From assembly GCF_002002885.1 (NCBI RefSeq), contig NZ_CP019510.1:3286001-3350000 (forward strand): a stretch of DNA of 64,000 nt, written 5' to 3'. Origin of the DNA: Janthinobacterium sp. LM6. GTDB lineage: Bacteria > Pseudomonadota > Gammaproteobacteria > Burkholderiales > Burkholderiaceae_D. Shown piece after piece: positions 9,751 through 19,611 of this stretch. The position numbers were made by a program, and so were the translations under genes. The notes under the pieces were generated by a model. The model searched no databases. It was not told the DNA's origin and saw nothing but the letters and a program-made list of their open reading frames with translations. Positions within the stretch are counted from its first letter, which is position 1; each line of letters opens with the position of its first letter.

Positions 9751-10053
9751 ATGAAAAACGACGCAACCGCGCGCCCGCAAGCCAGCCAGACACCTGCCAG
9801 GCTCAGTAAAGGGGATTTCGTCACCGCATTGCGCAAACTGCTGCAAGAAGAGGGAAAGGCCGGCAAGACCAGCGTGGACGTGCGCGCTGCGACCCTGCAC
9901 ACCGACGTCGGCGTGTATCCGGCGCGCGGCCACTCGATGCCGACCTGTTGCACGGTGATGTATGAAGAGATGCAGCCCGGTGACGAGATACTGCTGACGC
10001 CATCCGGCGGCAAGGGACCCACGCTGCTGGTACGGTACAAATTGCCGCGCTGA
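9751..10053 (+). CDS. Small conserved protein of unknown function
   Basis: A 100-residue protein. The C-terminal half is the recognisable part: HTDVGVYPARGHSMPTCCTV, then a PGDEILLTPSGGKGPTLLVRY tail. It is compact and cysteine-containing, and it resembles a short stand-alone domain sometimes found in proteins annotated as HNH-endonuclease-like. No HNH catalytic motif is visible here. The start is uncertain: ATG 9751 (MKNDATARP) and ATG 9727 (MYTLKE) are both in frame and neither has a strong ribosome site. It stands alone between the serine hydrolase and the MarR gene. Confidence 0.6.
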   Translation: MKNDATARPQASQTPARLSKGDFVTALRKLLQEEGKAGKTSVDVRAATLHTDVGVYPARGHSMPTCCTVMYEEMQPGDEILLTPSGGKGPTLLVRYKLPR

Positions 10054-10280
10054 CAATCGCGGTCCAGGAAACAGCTTACAACCTGGCGTAAATGCAGGCG
10101 ATGACTTGTAGCGCGCCGTAGCAGCCGCGCTGCTGTGGCCAGCTTGGTCGGGCAGGGCATCCCTCGCCATCCGCCGTGGCGGGGAAGTCCCTTTGCCTCT
10201 GAACGCCATCCATCCGTTTCTCATCTCGTCTCTCATCTTCCTGGGTTCCACGCGGCAGCCTCCGGCGGCGGCCGCCAGCG

Positions 10281-10322
10281 TTGTCAAATGTGGAAAATAT
10301 TTACATAAGCTCTTATGTAAAT
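10281..10322 (+). promoter_or_regulatory. MarR operator overlapping a promoter
   Basis: Bases 10299-10309 (ATTTACATAAG) and 10312-10322 (CTTATGTAAAT) form a perfect 11-base inverted repeat with a 2-base centre. A -35-like TTGTCA at 10281-10286 is followed 17 bases later by CATAAG at 10304-10309, so the left arm covers the -10 region. The arrangement, 18 bases before the marR start, fits autorepression by the MarR protein. The palindrome is directly visible; binding is inferred. Confidence 0.7.
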
Positions 10323-10339
10323 GGTGCTACCATGGTTCC

Positions 10340-10873
10340 ATGAAACCTGGACTCGGCACACAATTACGACATCTCATCGAACTGCTGGACGGCGCGGTCG
10401 AGCAAGCCTATGTGGAAGCGGGGCTCGATTACCGGCCGCGCTACACGCCGGTCATGCGCGTGCTGGCCGAGCAGGCTAGCGCGACCATCGGCGAGCTGGC
10501 GGCCATGGCCGGCCTCACGCAGCCGGCCGCGACGCAGACGGTGGCCTTGATGGTGAAAAAGGGCCTGTTGACGGTGGCCGCCGGCGGCGCAGACGGCCGG
10601 CAGCGCGTGGTGCGCCTCAGCGCCGATGGCGAAACGCTGCTGCCGCGCCTGCGCGTGTGCTGGCAGGCGACCAAATCCGCAGCCGACAGCCTCGATGCGG
10701 AACTGGCGTTTCCCTTGTCCGCCTGTCTCGAACAGGCGATCGCCGTACTCGAGACGCGCTCTTTCGGCGCGCGCATCCGCGACGCCAATTTGCAGCGCCT
10801 GCGCGACGGCGGGCCACAGCTCGATACCGCTCTGGCGCAGGCACGGCCACACCTTGACGATCAATCCGAATGA
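10340..10873 (+). CDS. MarR-family transcriptional regulator
   Basis: A 177-residue winged-helix regulator. The central HTH is seen as ASATIGELAAMAGLTQPAAT followed by VALMVKKGLLTV. The wing carries GGADGRQRVVRLS, the usual MarR D-x-R-x-x-R-V-V-x-L signature. ATG 10340 gives the conserved N-terminus. The upstream frame stays open but runs back across the operator and promoter, so a longer start is unlikely. The palindrome at 10299-10322 is probably its own operator. The next gene, an S41 protease, lies 108 bases downstream and may share control. Confidence 0.85.
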   Translation: MKPGLGTQLRHLIELLDGAVEQAYVEAGLDYRPRYTPVMRVLAEQASATIGELAAMAGLTQPAATQTVALMVKKGLLTVAAGGADGRQRVVRLSADGETLLPRLRVCWQATKSAADSLDAELAFPLSACLEQAIAVLETRSFGARIRDANLQRLRDGGPQLDTALAQARPHLDDQSE

Positions 10874-10981
10874 GGCAGGCATGCCTGCCCAGGCGCCGCT
10901 TCGATGACGTGCCCAGGGGGCATCGCGCGTATTTTTTTCACACAACGATCAATCGCTTCGCAGTCCAACTTGGAGGAATGT

Positions 10982-12076
10982 ATGTCAGGTAGCAAGAAAT
11001 TTGTCGCAGCTGTCGTATTGGGTACGCTGGTGTCGTTTCAGGCCTTGGCGGCGGCGGACACCGTCTTGAACGCGTCCGGCCGGGCTGCGGTCGTGCAGAC
11101 ACTGGTCACGAAAATGAACGCGAATTACATCGAACCTGCCGTGGCCGAACGTGTCGGCACTGCGATCAGCAGGAAAAATGCCGAAGGAGGCTATGCGGCC
11201 GCCGCCAATACCCAGGCGTTCAGTGCGGCGCTGGCGAAGGACTTGCGGGAGTTGAGCGGCGACTTGCATTTCGGCACCGCGGTGTACGAAGGCCTTCGCG
11301 AGCGCAGCGCCGCCCCCGAGCTGCCTAGCCGCGCCAAGACGGACGAATGGCGCGACCAGACCGCGCGGCGCGGCTATGACATCGAGAAGATCGAACGCCT
11401 TCCCGGCAACGTCGGCTACATCGAGCTGCGCGGCTTCGGCGGCCCGGAATACGTCGGCGCGGCGTACACGGCGGCGATGTCGCTCATGGCGGGGACGGAT
11501 GCGCTGATCCTCGACCTGCGCCGCAACGGCGGCGGCAGCCCGGCCAGCGTGGCCTACCTGATGAGTCATTTCTTCCCGCTCGGCGACGAGCGTCACCTGA
11601 TCGACATGTACGATCGTCCGACCGGCCTGACGCGGCAGTTCTGGACCGTGAAGACGGTCGCACAGCGTTACGACAAGCCCGTGTACGTGCTGACCTCGGC
11701 GCGCACGTTTTCCGCCGGAGAGGACTTCTCCTATGGCATCCAGGCGCAGAAGCGCGGCACGGTGGTCGGAGAAACCACCGGCGGCGGCTCCAATCCCGTG
11801 AGCTGGTACAACCTGGGGCAGGACATCATAGTCTCGATCCCGACCGCGCGCACGACCAATGTCGTCACCAAAACCAACTGGGAGCACGTCGGCGTGAAAC
11901 CGGACATCGCCGTGCCTGCGGCGCAGGCGTTGCAGACGGCGCATGTCGCCATCCTGCGCAACCTGGTGTCATCGTCCAAGGAGGGCAGCGAGCGCAAGGA
12001 ACTGCAGCGCGTGCTGGCGATGGCGGAAAAAGGCGAATCCGAGAAGCCGGTCTACACGCTCAGGGGCGAGCCTTGA
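10982..12076 (+). CDS. Exported S41-family (C-terminal processing-like) peptidase
   Basis: A 364-residue protein with a signal peptide (residues about 1-23, ending LAAA). It has the S41 IRBP/tricorn-like fold: an N-terminal helical domain (TLVTKMNANYIEPAVAERVG), then the catalytic core with DLRRNGGGSPASVAYLMSHF. The nucleophile is S244 in SARTFSAGEDFSYG. There is no PDZ domain, which places it with the short IRBP-like S41 proteins rather than CtpA/Prc. ATG 10982 is preceded by GGAGG. It lies downstream of marR in the same direction. The substrate is unknown. Confidence 0.85.
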   Translation: MSGSKKFVAAVVLGTLVSFQALAAADTVLNASGRAAVVQTLVTKMNANYIEPAVAERVGTAISRKNAEGGYAAAANTQAFSAALAKDLRELSGDLHFGTAVYEGLRERSAAPELPSRAKTDEWRDQTARRGYDIEKIERLPGNVGYIELRGFGGPEYVGAAYTAAMSLMAGTDALILDLRRNGGGSPASVAYLMSHFFPLGDERHLIDMYDRPTGLTRQFWTVKTVAQRYDKPVYVLTSARTFSAGEDFSYGIQAQKRGTVVGETTGGGSNPVSWYNLGQDIIVSIPTARTTNVVTKTNWEHVGVKPDIAVPAAQALQTAHVAILRNLVSSSKEGSERKELQRVLAMAEKGESEKPVYTLRGEP

Positions 12077-12216
12077 TACAAGCCGCCGAACGTGCCCGCG
12101 AAGAAGCGCGCGCCGCTCGCCAATCTGACCCGCGTGACTGATCTGCGTTTTTGACGCCAACGCACGTCACGACGCCTCTGAAAACCGTAGCAGCAGGTTT
12201 GCAGTGCATCCCTCAG

Positions 12217-12246
12217 CTCAGGTCGCAATACCTCAGGTCGCAATAC
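12217..12246. repeat. 15-base tandem duplication across a stop codon
   Basis: CTCAGGTCGCAATAC occurs twice in perfect tandem (12217-12231 and 12232-12246). On the minus strand it encodes G-I-A-T-stop twice in the same frame, at the very end of the REC-TPR gene. The effect is a second in-frame stop. Confidence 0.9.
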
Positions 12247-13858
12247 CATACTTGTGCTGCGTGGCCGAATACTGCTGCTTGAGCGACTCCAGCTGCGGAT
12301 GCCTGGGGTCGATCTTGCGGATCACCTGCATCTGGTGCTGCGCCTGTTCGGCCAGCGGGGCTTCCCAGCCCAGCATGTTGAGCTGGCGCAAAATGGCCTC
12401 GACGGAGGCGAACAGCACGGGCAGGTTGCCCGGCGTCTTGCGCAGGGCCTGGCGCAGCACGAAGACTGCCCCTTTGAGCTCGCCGCTTTCCGACTTGCTG
12501 GCCGCATCCTGCATCAGTTCCTGCACCTGGTTCGTGATCTGCTGGCCCATGCCTTGCGCCAGATCATGGCGGCCCGCTTTTTCAAACACGTCGACGGCCG
12601 CTTCCATCGTCACCTCGCTGTCCGCTTCGTTGACGAGCTTCATCATGACGTCGGACGCAGCCTGCTCCAGGTTGTTCTTCAGGCAGCTTTGCACCAGGCC
12701 CACCTTCAGCTGCGTCGACAGGCCGCGCGCCGTGTCCAGCGCGGCGGCGGCCAGTTGCAGTTCGCTGGCGGCGGCGATGTCGTTGCCCGACAATTCATGC
12801 AGCATGGCGGCCGAGATGGCGCGGCATGCTTCCACGTTGGCGCCGCCGCGCAGCGAGCGCTCCATGTCGCGCAGCACGCCGCTCGCCTGCGGCGCATCGC
12901 CTTTCTTGACCAGCGTTCTGACCAGGTTGACGTGGTCTTCCGGATCGCGGAATTCGGAGTACTTCGCTTTCGTCACGACCTGTTTATATGCGCGTTCGGC
13001 CGCGCCGATGTCGCCCGTGTCGTAGGCGATGCCGCCCAGGTGGCGCAGGCGGCGCACCATGTGCGGCGAGATGGCCACCGCGTCCTCGAGGATTTTCTTG
13101 GCCTGCAGCTGCTGGCCCATGGCTTCATGGTTTTGCGCCAGCAAGTCGTAGGCGGCCATGAAGCGGGGATAGATTTCCACCAGTTCCAGCAGCGCATCCT
13201 GCGCCTCTTCGTGGCGCTGCTGCTCGAACAGGGTGCGCGCCAGTCCCAGGTGGGCCCAGGCCATGGGGCGCGTGGCCAGCATGTCGGCATACAGCTGCTC
13301 CGCTTCCTTCCATTCGCCCAGGGTGAGGTGCAGCTCGGCGCGCAGGCGGGTGAAGTCGGCCGCCAGGCGCGGATGCTGCAGCTCGGCCGCGCGGCAGCTT
13401 TTCACGGCTTCGCGCAAGTCGCCCTTGTCGATCAGCTGGTAGGTGGGCAGGAACATGGCGCGCCGCTCGATGGCGCGCGCGATGCGTCCGCTCAGCACAT
13501 CGACGGTGAACGGTTTTAATATGTAGTCGGACGGGGTCAGTTCGGCCGCGCTGATCACCTTGCTGTGGATGGCTTCCGAGGTCAGCATGATGAAGATCGT
13601 CCACAGGCCGATCAGTTTGTGGTGGCGCAAGTCTTCCAGCAATTGCTGGCCATCCTGGCCGTCCGTGCCGCTGCCAAGATCGTATTCGCACAGGATGATG
13701 TCGAACGGTTTCTTCGTCAGCAGGCGGATGGCCGTGCCGGAATTGACGGCGTATTCCACCTTGGTGATGGCCGCCTGGTTCAGCATATTGTGCAGATTGC
13801 CCCGCATGCTGGGGTTCGGGTCGACGATCAGGACAGATAAGTCGCTAGTTTCTGGCAT
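12233..13858 (-). CDS. Response-regulator receiver domain with TPR repeats
   Basis: A 541-residue protein. Residues about 7-130 form a REC domain (VLIVDPNPSMR, then DIILCEYDLGSG, then the conserved lysine in YILKPFTVD). The phospho-acceptor position reads CEYD, so the aspartate follows E-Y. The rest is TPR-like helical repeats (WAHLGLARTLFEQQRHEEAQ, FMAAYDLLAQNHEAMGQQLQ, LRHLGGIAYDTGDIGAAERA). There is no DNA-binding or enzymatic output domain, so it probably acts by protein contact. Related REC-TPR proteins are common in betaproteobacteria. No partner kinase is adjacent. The start has GAGAGC upstream. Confidence 0.85.
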   Translation of the reverse strand: MPETSDLSVLIVDPNPSMRGNLHNMLNQAAITKVEYAVNSGTAIRLLTKKPFDIILCEYDLGSGTDGQDGQQLLEDLRHHKLIGLWTIFIMLTSEAIHSKVISAAELTPSDYILKPFTVDVLSGRIARAIERRAMFLPTYQLIDKGDLREAVKSCRAAELQHPRLAADFTRLRAELHLTLGEWKEAEQLYADMLATRPMAWAHLGLARTLFEQQRHEEAQDALLELVEIYPRFMAAYDLLAQNHEAMGQQLQAKKILEDAVAISPHMVRRLRHLGGIAYDTGDIGAAERAYKQVVTKAKYSEFRDPEDHVNLVRTLVKKGDAPQASGVLRDMERSLRGGANVEACRAISAAMLHELSGNDIAAASELQLAAAALDTARGLSTQLKVGLVQSCLKNNLEQAASDVMMKLVNEADSEVTMEAAVDVFEKAGRHDLAQGMGQQITNQVQELMQDAASKSESGELKGAVFVLRQALRKTPGNLPVLFASVEAILRQLNMLGWEAPLAEQAQHQMQVIRKIDPRHPQLESLKQQYSATQHKYGIAT

Positions 13859-14205
13859 TGTTCAGCTCTCGTTCATCTGTTCGGTCATTTGCGGGAACTC
13901 TTCTTATATGTCTCTGCCTGGCAGTATTGTTTTTTATCAGCATACTGCAAAGCCGGCCGACACTGCCAGCAAAATGCATGCAATCGGGCGCGGGGCAGGG
14001 CGCCATGTGCCTCCGCTGGCGCTCGGCGTTGTATTTCATGGTGCCGCCAGCCTGCGCGCGGGTGCCGGCGCCGCATAATTCAGCAAATAGTTGACTAGCA
14101 TGATAGTATCCTAATTACAACTAATGTTGGATGCCGCGTAATCTTGCGGCCAGGCATGCGCAAGGCTGTACCGGGCGCTTTCTTCTTTCTGGTGTCGATA
14201 CCCGT
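13859..14205. other. Intergenic region between divergent REC-TPR and GGDEF genes
   Basis: No coding sequence with normal codon bias was found in this 347-base stretch, unless the GGDEF protein starts at the in-frame ATG 14131. It should hold both divergent promoters. One inverted repeat is visible: GCAGTAT at 13921-13927 and ATACTGC at 13942-13948, a 7-base stem around a T-rich 14-base loop. Its role is unknown. Confidence 0.5.
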
Positions 14206-15270
14206 ATGCGTGTTCCTGACCTTTCTTCCCTGCGGCGCATTGCCGTTCCCCTCGCTTTTGGCGGCAACAGCGAACAGCAGCACACGTATTTCGCGGAATT
14301 GCACCGGGTCGGCATGGTGACACAGTTGCTGGGCATCATCGCCTACAGCCTGACCTGGCTGCTGATGCCCGAGCCCTATCATCCGAACTTCCCGCACGCC
14401 GTGCTGGCGCTGCTGGGCATGCTGACGAGCCTGATCGTGCGCTACCGCTGCACCACCTTGCCCGTGCTGACCATTACCGGCGCCTGCGCCGTGCTGACCC
14501 TGACCTTCGGCCTGCGCACCATGGCCGACGCCGTCCAGCACGCCAGCTTCTGGGTCTTGCCCGTGGGGGTCTTCATGACCCTGGCCATCGCCTCCATCTT
14601 CAATGGCGGCCTCAGCTACCTGGCCGTCGTGGCCGGCGTGTGGTGGAACGTGGGCCACGGCCTGTACCCGGTGAATGCGGGCTTGCCCGACCAGTCGTGG
14701 GCGCCGCTGATGATCGCCGTCAGCGTGCTGTTCGGGCTGGCGCTGAATGTCAGTTTCAGTTTATTGCGCTTGCGCAACTATCACTCCAAGGTGGAATTGA
14801 CGCGGCTGGCCTTCCAGGACGGCTTGACGGGCCTCAATAATCGCCGCATGTTCACGCAGCGCGCCCAGCAGATGCATGGCGCGCCGCACGGCGGCATGTT
14901 GTACTTCCTGATGATCGATATCGACGATTTCAAGATCATCAACGACCAGCAGGGCCACGATGCGGGCGACGAGGTGCTGGTGCGCACGGCCGCCATCATC
15001 GCCGACAAGGCGCAAGGCCATCTGTGCGGGCGCCTGGGCGGCGAAGAATTCGGCATCGTCTACGCGGGCGACCGCGACGCTGCGCGCGCCTTTGCCGGCG
15101 CCTTGGTCGAGGCCGTCAGCCAGGCTTTCCATGCGGCACAATTCGTCTCGATCAGCGTGGGCGTGGCCGAGCTGGACCGGGGCAAGGAGCTGGGCCACAG
15201 CTACCGGCTGGCCGACGAGGCGCTGTACCTGGCCAAGCGGCAGGGCAAGAACCGCTACGTGATCGCCTGA
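14206..15270 (+). CDS. Membrane diguanylate cyclase (GGDEF)
   Basis: A 354-residue protein that should make cyclic di-GMP from two GTP. The N-terminal half has about six membrane helices (GMVTQLLGIIAYSLTWLLM, AVLALLGMLTSLIV, TLAIASIFNGGLSYLAVVAG, PLMIAVSVLFGLALNVSFSL) of no named sensor type that I recognise. The C-terminal GGDEF domain (residues about 195-354) starts at AFQDGLTGLNNRRMF and has an intact GGEEF active site in GRLGGEEFGIVY. No RxxD inhibitory site is visible five residues upstream, so product inhibition may be absent. ATG 14206 is one option; ATG 14131 in the same frame is the other. Neither has a strong ribosome site. Confidence 0.85.
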   Translation: MRVPDLSSLRRIAVPLAFGGNSEQQHTYFAELHRVGMVTQLLGIIAYSLTWLLMPEPYHPNFPHAVLALLGMLTSLIVRYRCTTLPVLTITGACAVLTLTFGLRTMADAVQHASFWVLPVGVFMTLAIASIFNGGLSYLAVVAGVWWNVGHGLYPVNAGLPDQSWAPLMIAVSVLFGLALNVSFSLLRLRNYHSKVELTRLAFQDGLTGLNNRRMFTQRAQQMHGAPHGGMLYFLMIDIDDFKIINDQQGHDAGDEVLVRTAAIIADKAQGHLCGRLGGEEFGIVYAGDRDAARAFAGALVEAVSQAFHAAQFVSISVGVAELDRGKELGHSYRLADEALYLAKRQGKNRYVIA

Positions 15271-15372
15271 TCGTCGGCTGACGGTGTTGTTGTCGCGTCA
15301 TAAATGGCCGCTGTGCGGGGCAAAAGGGTGGCAAAGGCCCAAGTTCCGGTCATAAGGCAGGGGTAAAACGGG

Positions 15373-15378
15373 TATAAT
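15373..15378 (+). promoter_or_regulatory. Probable -10 element for purL
   Basis: A perfect TATAAT lies 85 bases upstream of the purL ATG in an otherwise non-coding stretch. No good -35 was found at 16-18 bases. It is listed as the most likely -10 on the basis of exact match and position. Confidence 0.45.
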
Positions 15379-15463
15379 GCGCGCAAAGGAAATTTGCCGT
15401 ACGAAAGATATTGTCATACCTACCTTTAACCCGCAGCCACGCTGCATCAACCACCTTCCAATC

Positions 15464-18400
15464 ATGTTGATACTGCCGGGTTCCAATGCCCTGTCCCATT
15501 TCCGTAGCCACCGTCTGTTAAGCCAACTGCAAGCCGTTTCGCCTGCGATTGTTGCCGTGCAAGCACGCTATGTCCATTTCATCGATGCCGGCGCGCCTCT
15601 CAGCAACGACGACAGCACGCGCCTTGGCGCCTTGCTGACGTACGGCGAGCCGGCCCACGCTGACAATACGGAAGGCGCTGCCGAAGAATTCTTCGTCATC
15701 CCCCGTTTCGGCACGATTTCGCCGTGGGCTTCGAAAGCCACCGACATCGCGCACAACTGCGGCATGGCGCACATCAAGCGCGTCGAACGCGGCATCGCTT
15801 TCCGCATCAACCTGAAATCGGGCATCCTGGGCAGCGCCATCGGCGCCGGCAAATTGACGGACGAGCAAGTGCAAGCCGTGGCCGACCTGCTGCACGACCG
15901 CATGACGGAATCCGTGCTGCGCAGCGCCGACGACGCCAAGGACCTGTTCCGCACGCTGGAAGCGCGTCCGCTGGAATCGATCGACTTGCTGGGGCAGGGC
16001 AAGGTTGCGCTGGAAACGGCGAACACGGAACTGGGCCTGGCGATGTCGGAAGACGAAATCGACTACCTGGACGCCGCCTTCACCAAGGCCGGCCGCAACC
16101 CGACGGACGTGGAACTGATGATGTTCGCGCAGGCGAACAGCGAGCATTGCCGCCACAAGATCTTCAACGCCGACTGGACCATCGACGGCGTGGCGCAGCC
16201 AAAATCGCTGTTCGGCATGATCAAGAACACGCATGAATTGCAGCCGAAGGGCACCGTCGTCGCCTACAGCGACAACTCGTCCATCATGGAAGGCGCCACC
16301 GTCTCGCGCTTCTACCCGCGCGGTGCAAACCACGAATACGCGGCTTCCACGGAATTGACGCACACCCTGATGAAGGTGGAAACGCATAACCACCCGACGG
16401 CGATTTCCCCATTCCCCGGCGCCTCCACGGGCGCGGGCGGCGAAATCCGCGACGAAGGCGCGACGGGCCGCGGCGCCAAGCCGAAGGCTGGCCTGACGGG
16501 TTTCACCGTGTCGAATCTGTCGCTGCCGGACGCCGTGCGCAGCTGGGAAACGGCCGCTTCCGTGACGGCGCCATTGGCCGCGCGTACTGACGCGGATCAA
16601 TACGGCAAGCCGGAGCGCATCGCGTCGCCCCTGCAAATCATGATCGAAGGCCCGTTGGGCGGCGCCGCGTTCTCGAACGAATTCGGCCGTCCGGTTCTGG
16701 GCGGTTACTTCCGCACGTATGAACAGAACGTGGGCGCAGACAAAGATTCTGTATTCGGCTACCACAAGCCGATCATGATCGCCGGCGGCATCGGCAATAT
16801 CTCGGCGCAGCACACGCACAAGAACGACATCCCCGTCGGCAGCCTGCTGGTGCAGCTCGGTGGCCCGGGCATGCGCATCGGCATGGGCGGCAGCGCCGCC
16901 TCGTCGATGACCACCGGCAGCAACACGGCCGACCTGGACTTCGATTCCGTCCAGCGCGGCAATCCGGAAATGGAACGCCGCGCCCAGGAAGTCATCAACG
17001 CCTGCTGGCAAATGGGCGCGGACAACCCGATCATCTCCATTCACGACGTGGGTGCGGGCGGCTTGTCGAACGCTTTCCCGGAAATTACCAACGACGCCAA
17101 GCGCGGCGCGATTTTCGACCTGCGCAAGATTCCGCTGGAAGAGTCGGGCATGGCGCCGAAGGAAATCTGGAGCAATGAATCGCAGGAACGCTACGTTCTC
17201 GCCATCGCGCCGGAAAGCCTGCCATTATTTAAAGCCATGTGCGAACGCGAACGCTGCCTGTTCGCCGCCGTGGGCGTGGCCACCGAAGAGCGTCAACTCA
17301 AATTGATCGACCCGGAACTGGGCAACGAGCCGGTCGACATGCCGATGGACGTCTTGCTGGGCAAGCCGCCGAAGATGCAGCGCGACGTGGTCCACGTGGC
17401 CAACGATTTCCCGGCCATCGACCTGACGGGCATGGACCTGGTTGATGTAGCGCAAAAAGTGCTGCTGCTGCCGACCGTGGCCGACAAATCCTTCCTGATC
17501 ACCATCGGCGACCGCAGCGTGGGCGGCATGACCGTGCGCGACCAGATGGTGGGACCGTGGCAAGTGCCGGTGGCCGATTGCGCCGTCACCACCATGAGCT
17601 TTGAAGGCTATCTGGGCGAAGCGATGGCCATGGGCGAACGCACGCCGCTGGCCGTCATCGACGCCGCCGCCTCGGGCCGCATGGCCGTGGGCGAAGCCGT
17701 CACCAACATCGCCGCCGCGGCGATTGCCGACATTTCCGACATCAAGCTGTCCGCCAACTGGATGGCCGCCTGCGGCCAGCCTGGCCAGGACGCGGCCCTG
17801 TACGACACGGTGAAAGCTGTCGGCATGGACCTGTGCCCGGCGCTGGGCATCAGCATCCCCGTCGGCAAGGATTCGCTGTCGATGCGCACGACGTGGAAAG
17901 ACGAGGGCACGGGCGCGGCGAAATCCGTCACCTCGCCGGTGTCGCTGATCGTCTCCTCGTTCGCGCCAGTGACGGACGTGCGCAAGTCGCTCACGCCGCA
18001 GCTGAAGACGGACCAGGGCGACACGTCCTTGATCTTGATCGACCTGGGCCGCGGCAAGAACCGCCTGGGCGCCTCGGCGCTGGCGCAAGTCATGGGCCAG
18101 TTGGGCAACGAGACGCCGGACGTGGACAGCGCGGAAGACCTGAAAGGCTTCTTCGCCGCCATCCAAAAGCTCAACAGCGACGACAAGCTGCTGGCCTACC
18201 ATGACCGTTCGGACGGCGGCCTGTACGCCACCCTGACGGAAATGGCCTTCGCCGGCCACACGGGCATGTCCGTCAACCTGGACATGCTGACCATGGAAGG
18301 CGAGCATTCGAGCGACTGGGGCGACGCCAAGAACTGGACGGGCCAGGTAGCGGAACGCCGCAACGAACTGACCCTGCGGGCCTTGTTCAGCGAAGAGCTG

Positions 18401-19501
18401 GGCGCCGTGATCCAGGTGCGCGCGGAAGAAAAGTCGCTCGTCATGGACGTGCTGCGCACCTTCAACCTGGGCGCCTGCAGCCATATCATCGGCAAATTGA
18501 ACGACCGCGACGTGATCGAATTCACGCGCGACGCCAAGCTCATTTACACCCAGCCGCGCGCGGACCTGCACCGCCTGTGGAGCGAAACGAGCTGGCGCAT
18601 CGCCCGCCTGCGCGACAATCCGGCCTGCGCGGACGCCGAATACGACCGCCTGCTGGACGTGCAAGACCCGGGCATGTCGCCGATCGTCACGTTTGACCAG
18701 AACGACAACATCGCCGCGCCATTCATCGCCACCGGCGTGCGCCCGCGTGTCGCCATCCTGCGCGAGCAGGGCGTCAACTCGCATATCGAGACGGCTTACG
18801 TGATGCACCAGGCAGGTTTCACGGCCGTCGACGTGCACATGAGCGACCTGATTGCGGGCCGCGTGAAACTGGACGACTTCCAGGGCGTCATCGCCGTGGG
18901 CGGTTTCTCGTACGGCGACGTGCTGGGCGCGGGCGAAGGCTGGGCGAAAACGATTCTGTTCAACGCCAGCCTGGCGGAACAGTTCGCGCGCTTCTTCAAC
19001 CGCACGGACAGTTTTGGTTTGGGTATCTGCAACGGCTGCCAGATGATGAGCAACCTGAAATCGATCATCCCCGGCGCCCAAGCCTGGCCTAAATTCACGC
19101 GCAACAAGTCGGAGAAATTCGAAGGCCGCTTTGCCATGGTCGAAGTGATGGATTCCCCATCGATCTTCTTCAACGGCATGGCCGGCACGCAAGCCGGCAT
19201 CGCCATCGCCCATGGCGAAGGTTACGCCGACTTCTCGCAAACGGGCGACATCACCCAGGTCACCAAAGCCATGCGCTTCGTCGACAACAAGGGCTTTGCT
19301 ACCGAAGCGTACCCGTACAACCCGAACGGCTCGCCCGAAGGCATCACCTCCGTCACCACGGCAGACGGCCGCTTCACGGTGCTGATGCCGCACGCGGAGC
19401 GCGTGTTCCGGTCAGTCCAGCAGTCGTATCACCCTGAAGCATGGGGCGAGGATTCGCCGTGGATGCGCATGTTCAGGAATGCACGGAAGTTTGTGGGGTA
19501 A
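15464..19501 (+). CDS. purL: Phosphoribosylformylglycinamidine synthase (FGAM synthase)
   Basis: A 1345-residue single-chain PurL, the long proteobacterial form. It converts FGAR plus glutamine and ATP to FGAM in de novo purine synthesis. The N-terminal PurS-like region begins [18 protein letters not shown]. The ATP-binding AIRS modules include [33 protein letters not shown] style sequence and [12 protein letters not shown]. The C-terminal glutaminase (residues about 1087-1345) has the catalytic cysteine in GICNGCQMM and the His/Glu positions in HGEGYADF and [11 protein letters not shown] 15464 is chosen by the family N-terminus; the frame is open to 15377. A TATAAT lies upstream and an intrinsic terminator follows. 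Confidence 0.98.
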   Translation: MLILPGSNALSHFRSHRLLSQLQAVSPAIVAVQARYVHFIDAGAPLSNDDSTRLGALLTYGEPAHADNTEGAAEEFFVIPRFGTISPWASKATDIAHNCGMAHIKRVERGIAFRINLKSGILGSAIGAGKLTDEQVQAVADLLHDRMTESVLRSADDAKDLFRTLEARPLESIDLLGQGKVALETANTELGLAMSEDEIDYLDAAFTKAGRNPTDVELMMFAQANSEHCRHKIFNADWTIDGVAQPKSLFGMIKNTHELQPKGTVVAYSDNSSIMEGATVSRFYPRGANHEYAASTELTHTLMKVETHNHPTAISPFPGASTGAGGEIRDEGATGRGAKPKAGLTGFTVSNLSLPDAVRSWETAASVTAPLAARTDADQYGKPERIASPLQIMIEGPLGGAAFSNEFGRPVLGGYFRTYEQNVGADKDSVFGYHKPIMIAGGIGNISAQHTHKNDIPVGSLLVQLGGPGMRIGMGGSAASSMTTGSNTADLDFDSVQRGNPEMERRAQEVINACWQMGADNPIISIHDVGAGGLSNAFPEITNDAKRGAIFDLRKIPLEESGMAPKEIWSNESQERYVLAIAPESLPLFKAMCERERCLFAAVGVATEERQLKLIDPELGNEPVDMPMDVLLGKPPKMQRDVVHVANDFPAIDLTGMDLVDVAQKVLLLPTVADKSFLITIGDRSVGGMTVRDQMVGPWQVPVADCAVTTMSFEGYLGEAMAMGERTPLAVIDAAASGRMAVGEAVTNIAAAAIADISDIKLSANWMAACGQPGQDAALYDTVKAVGMDLCPALGISIPVGKDSLSMRTTWKDEGTGAAKSVTSPVSLIVSSFAPVTDVRKSLTPQLKTDQGDTSLILIDLGRGKNRLGASALAQVMGQLGNETPDVDSAEDLKGFFAAIQKLNSDDKLLAYHDRSDGGLYATLTEMAFAGHTGMSVNLDMLTMEGEHSSDWGDAKNWTGQVAERRNELTLRALFSEELGAVIQVRAEEKSLVMDVLRTFNLGACSHIIGKLNDRDVIEFTRDAKLIYTQPRADLHRLWSETSWRIARLRDNPACADAEYDRLLDVQDPGMSPIVTFDQNDNIAAPFIATGVRPRVAILREQGVNSHIETAYVMHQAGFTAVDVHMSDLIAGRVKLDDFQGVIAVGGFSYGDVLGAGEGWAKTILFNASLAEQFARFFNRTDSFGLGICNGCQMMSNLKSIIPGAQAWPKFTRNKSEKFEGRFAMVEVMDSPSIFFNGMAGTQAGIAIAHGEGYADFSQTGDITQVTKAMRFVDNKGFATEAYPYNPNGSPEGITSVTTADGRFTVLMPHAERVFRSVQQSYHPEAWGEDSPWMRMFRNARKFVG

Positions 19502-19566
19502 TTTACTTAGCTATTTACGGCGCGGCGTCTTGATTCGAGGCGCTGCTGCTGGGTAGGAATTAAAAA

Positions 19567-19594
19567 GCCGCTGTCGGGAGACAGCGGCTTTTTT
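19567..19594 (+). terminator. Intrinsic terminator after purL
   Basis: A perfect 9-base stem, GCCGCTGTC/GACAGCGGC, with a GGGA loop (19576-19579), is followed by six T and preceded by five A. It ends purL and, read from the other strand, can also terminate the convergent AT-rich ATPase gene. Confidence 0.9.
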
Positions 19595-19611
19595 GCAAGC
19601 AAGATTGTAAT

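Noticed and set aside
17225..19393. A 722-residue antisense open frame under purL
   Set aside because: purL is certain on the other strand. The antisense protein is His/Arg/Ala-rich with no motifs.
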